Source of the DNA: Psychroflexus sediminis
GTDB taxonomy: Bacteria > Bacteroidota > Bacteroidia > Flavobacteriales > Flavobacteriaceae
Assembly (NCBI RefSeq): GCF_900099815.1
Contig: NZ_FNCW01000011.1
Span: 39,856-103,855 of the forward strand
Direction: 5' to 3'
DNA: 64,000 nt
Position numbers and translations under genes: made by a program. This document shows positions 63,729 to 64,000 of this stretch, one piece after another; position 1 is the first letter of the stretch; each line of letters starts with the position of its first letter. The notes beneath the pieces are model-generated. The model searched no databases. It worked only from the letters and a program-made list of their open reading frames with translations, and was not told the origin of the DNA.

Positions 63729-64000
63729 TTGGACACATATCTAGACCTACTCAAACTCATCCTACCTGAACTTTTGATTACTCATTTTGATCTGGTAAGG
63801 AATACTAAAAACGGAGAAGTCATACATCTTTATTTTGAAGAGCGTAAAACGCCACCCACAGAACAGATCTCCCGTGTGTTAACAGCCCATGGCTTTCACA
63901 AAGAGATAACCATCCAAGACTTCCCATTGCGTGGAAATACGGTATATCTTCACTTAAAACGACGTAGATGGCTGGACAAAACAACTAAAGAAATTGTCCA
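63729..64000 (+). mobile_element. ISAon1-type transposase, N-terminal region, partial
   Basis: An open frame from a TTG at 63729 to the right edge (90 codons), starting LDTYLDLLKLILPELL. It carries HLYFEERKTPP, GFHKEITIQDFPLRG and VYLHLKRRRWLDK, the recognisable N-terminal region of ISAon1-family transposases, thought to bind DNA. The catalytic part would follow beyond the window. An in-frame TAA twelve bases upstream fixes the 5' limit. Confidence 0.72.

Noticed and set aside
1..64000. CRISPR arrays, rRNA operons, prophage genes, restriction-modification systems
   Set aside because: None was seen: no regular short repeats with spacers, no rRNA segments, and no phage or methylase-restriction gene pairs.

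Overview
The window is a chromosomal segment of a Bacteroidota bacterium, most likely a marine member of the Flavobacteriaceae. The evidence is a fused ccoN-ccoO oxidase gene, type III glutamine synthetase, PorV/PorQ-like and OmpP1/FadL-like outer-membrane proteins, Bacteroidota-only families (DUF3078, DUF3127, DUF3822), promoters of the form TTTG-N19-TAnnTTTG, little use of Shine-Dalgarno sites, frequent TTG starts, AT-rich DNA and a GH50-like agarase-type lipoprotein.

Layout. 1-6.4 kb (minus strand) holds the cbb3 oxidase locus: ccoI, then ccoS-ccoNO-ccoQ-ccoP-ccoG, with ccoG cut by the left edge. Both transcription units are preceded by a CRP/FNR-like palindrome at the same distance from a -7 box. 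7.6-24.8 kb (mostly plus strand) is a dispersed light and flavin region. It has an SRPBCC protein, an atypical SDR, a class I photolyase and a divergent cryptochrome; then kdsB, a RecD-like helicase, rsmD and aat; then an Old Yellow Enzyme, a flavin reductase, a tiny DUF2256 zinc-ribbon gene, a DASH cryptochrome and an iron-sulfur (6-4)-type photolyase. 25-54 kb is ordinary core genome: pyrF, prfA, purM, glnN, a Ca/Na exchanger, a FadL-type porin and an unusual Gly/Phe- and Arg/Ser-rich lipoprotein, proS, two tRNA-Glu genes, rpsT, a ferric-iron ABC transporter, a sugar-1-phosphate transferase, lnt, pssA, a PorV-like protein, an M1 peptidase, a UvrD helicase, a potassium channel, tsaC and an M28 peptidase.

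54-64 kb is accessory and eroded. A tRNA-Ser gene is preceded by a 5'-half-like copy carrying a palindrome and followed by a second copy of its 3' end and terminator. Beyond it lie a GH50-like lipoprotein, a truncated serine hydrolase, a class V aminotransferase-fold enzyme, a toxin-antitoxin pair with one in-frame stop in each gene, a diverged duplication of about 145 bp, and the start of an ISAon1-type transposase running off the right edge.

How the genes work together. The cco genes build and copper-load a high-affinity terminal oxidase and look co-regulated by a low-oxygen regulator. The four photolyase/cryptochrome paralogues, with flavin oxidoreductases and lipid-binding or SDR partners, suggest a photoprotection or light-response set. 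The 54-64 kb tail looks like an insertion-prone region next to a tRNA gene.
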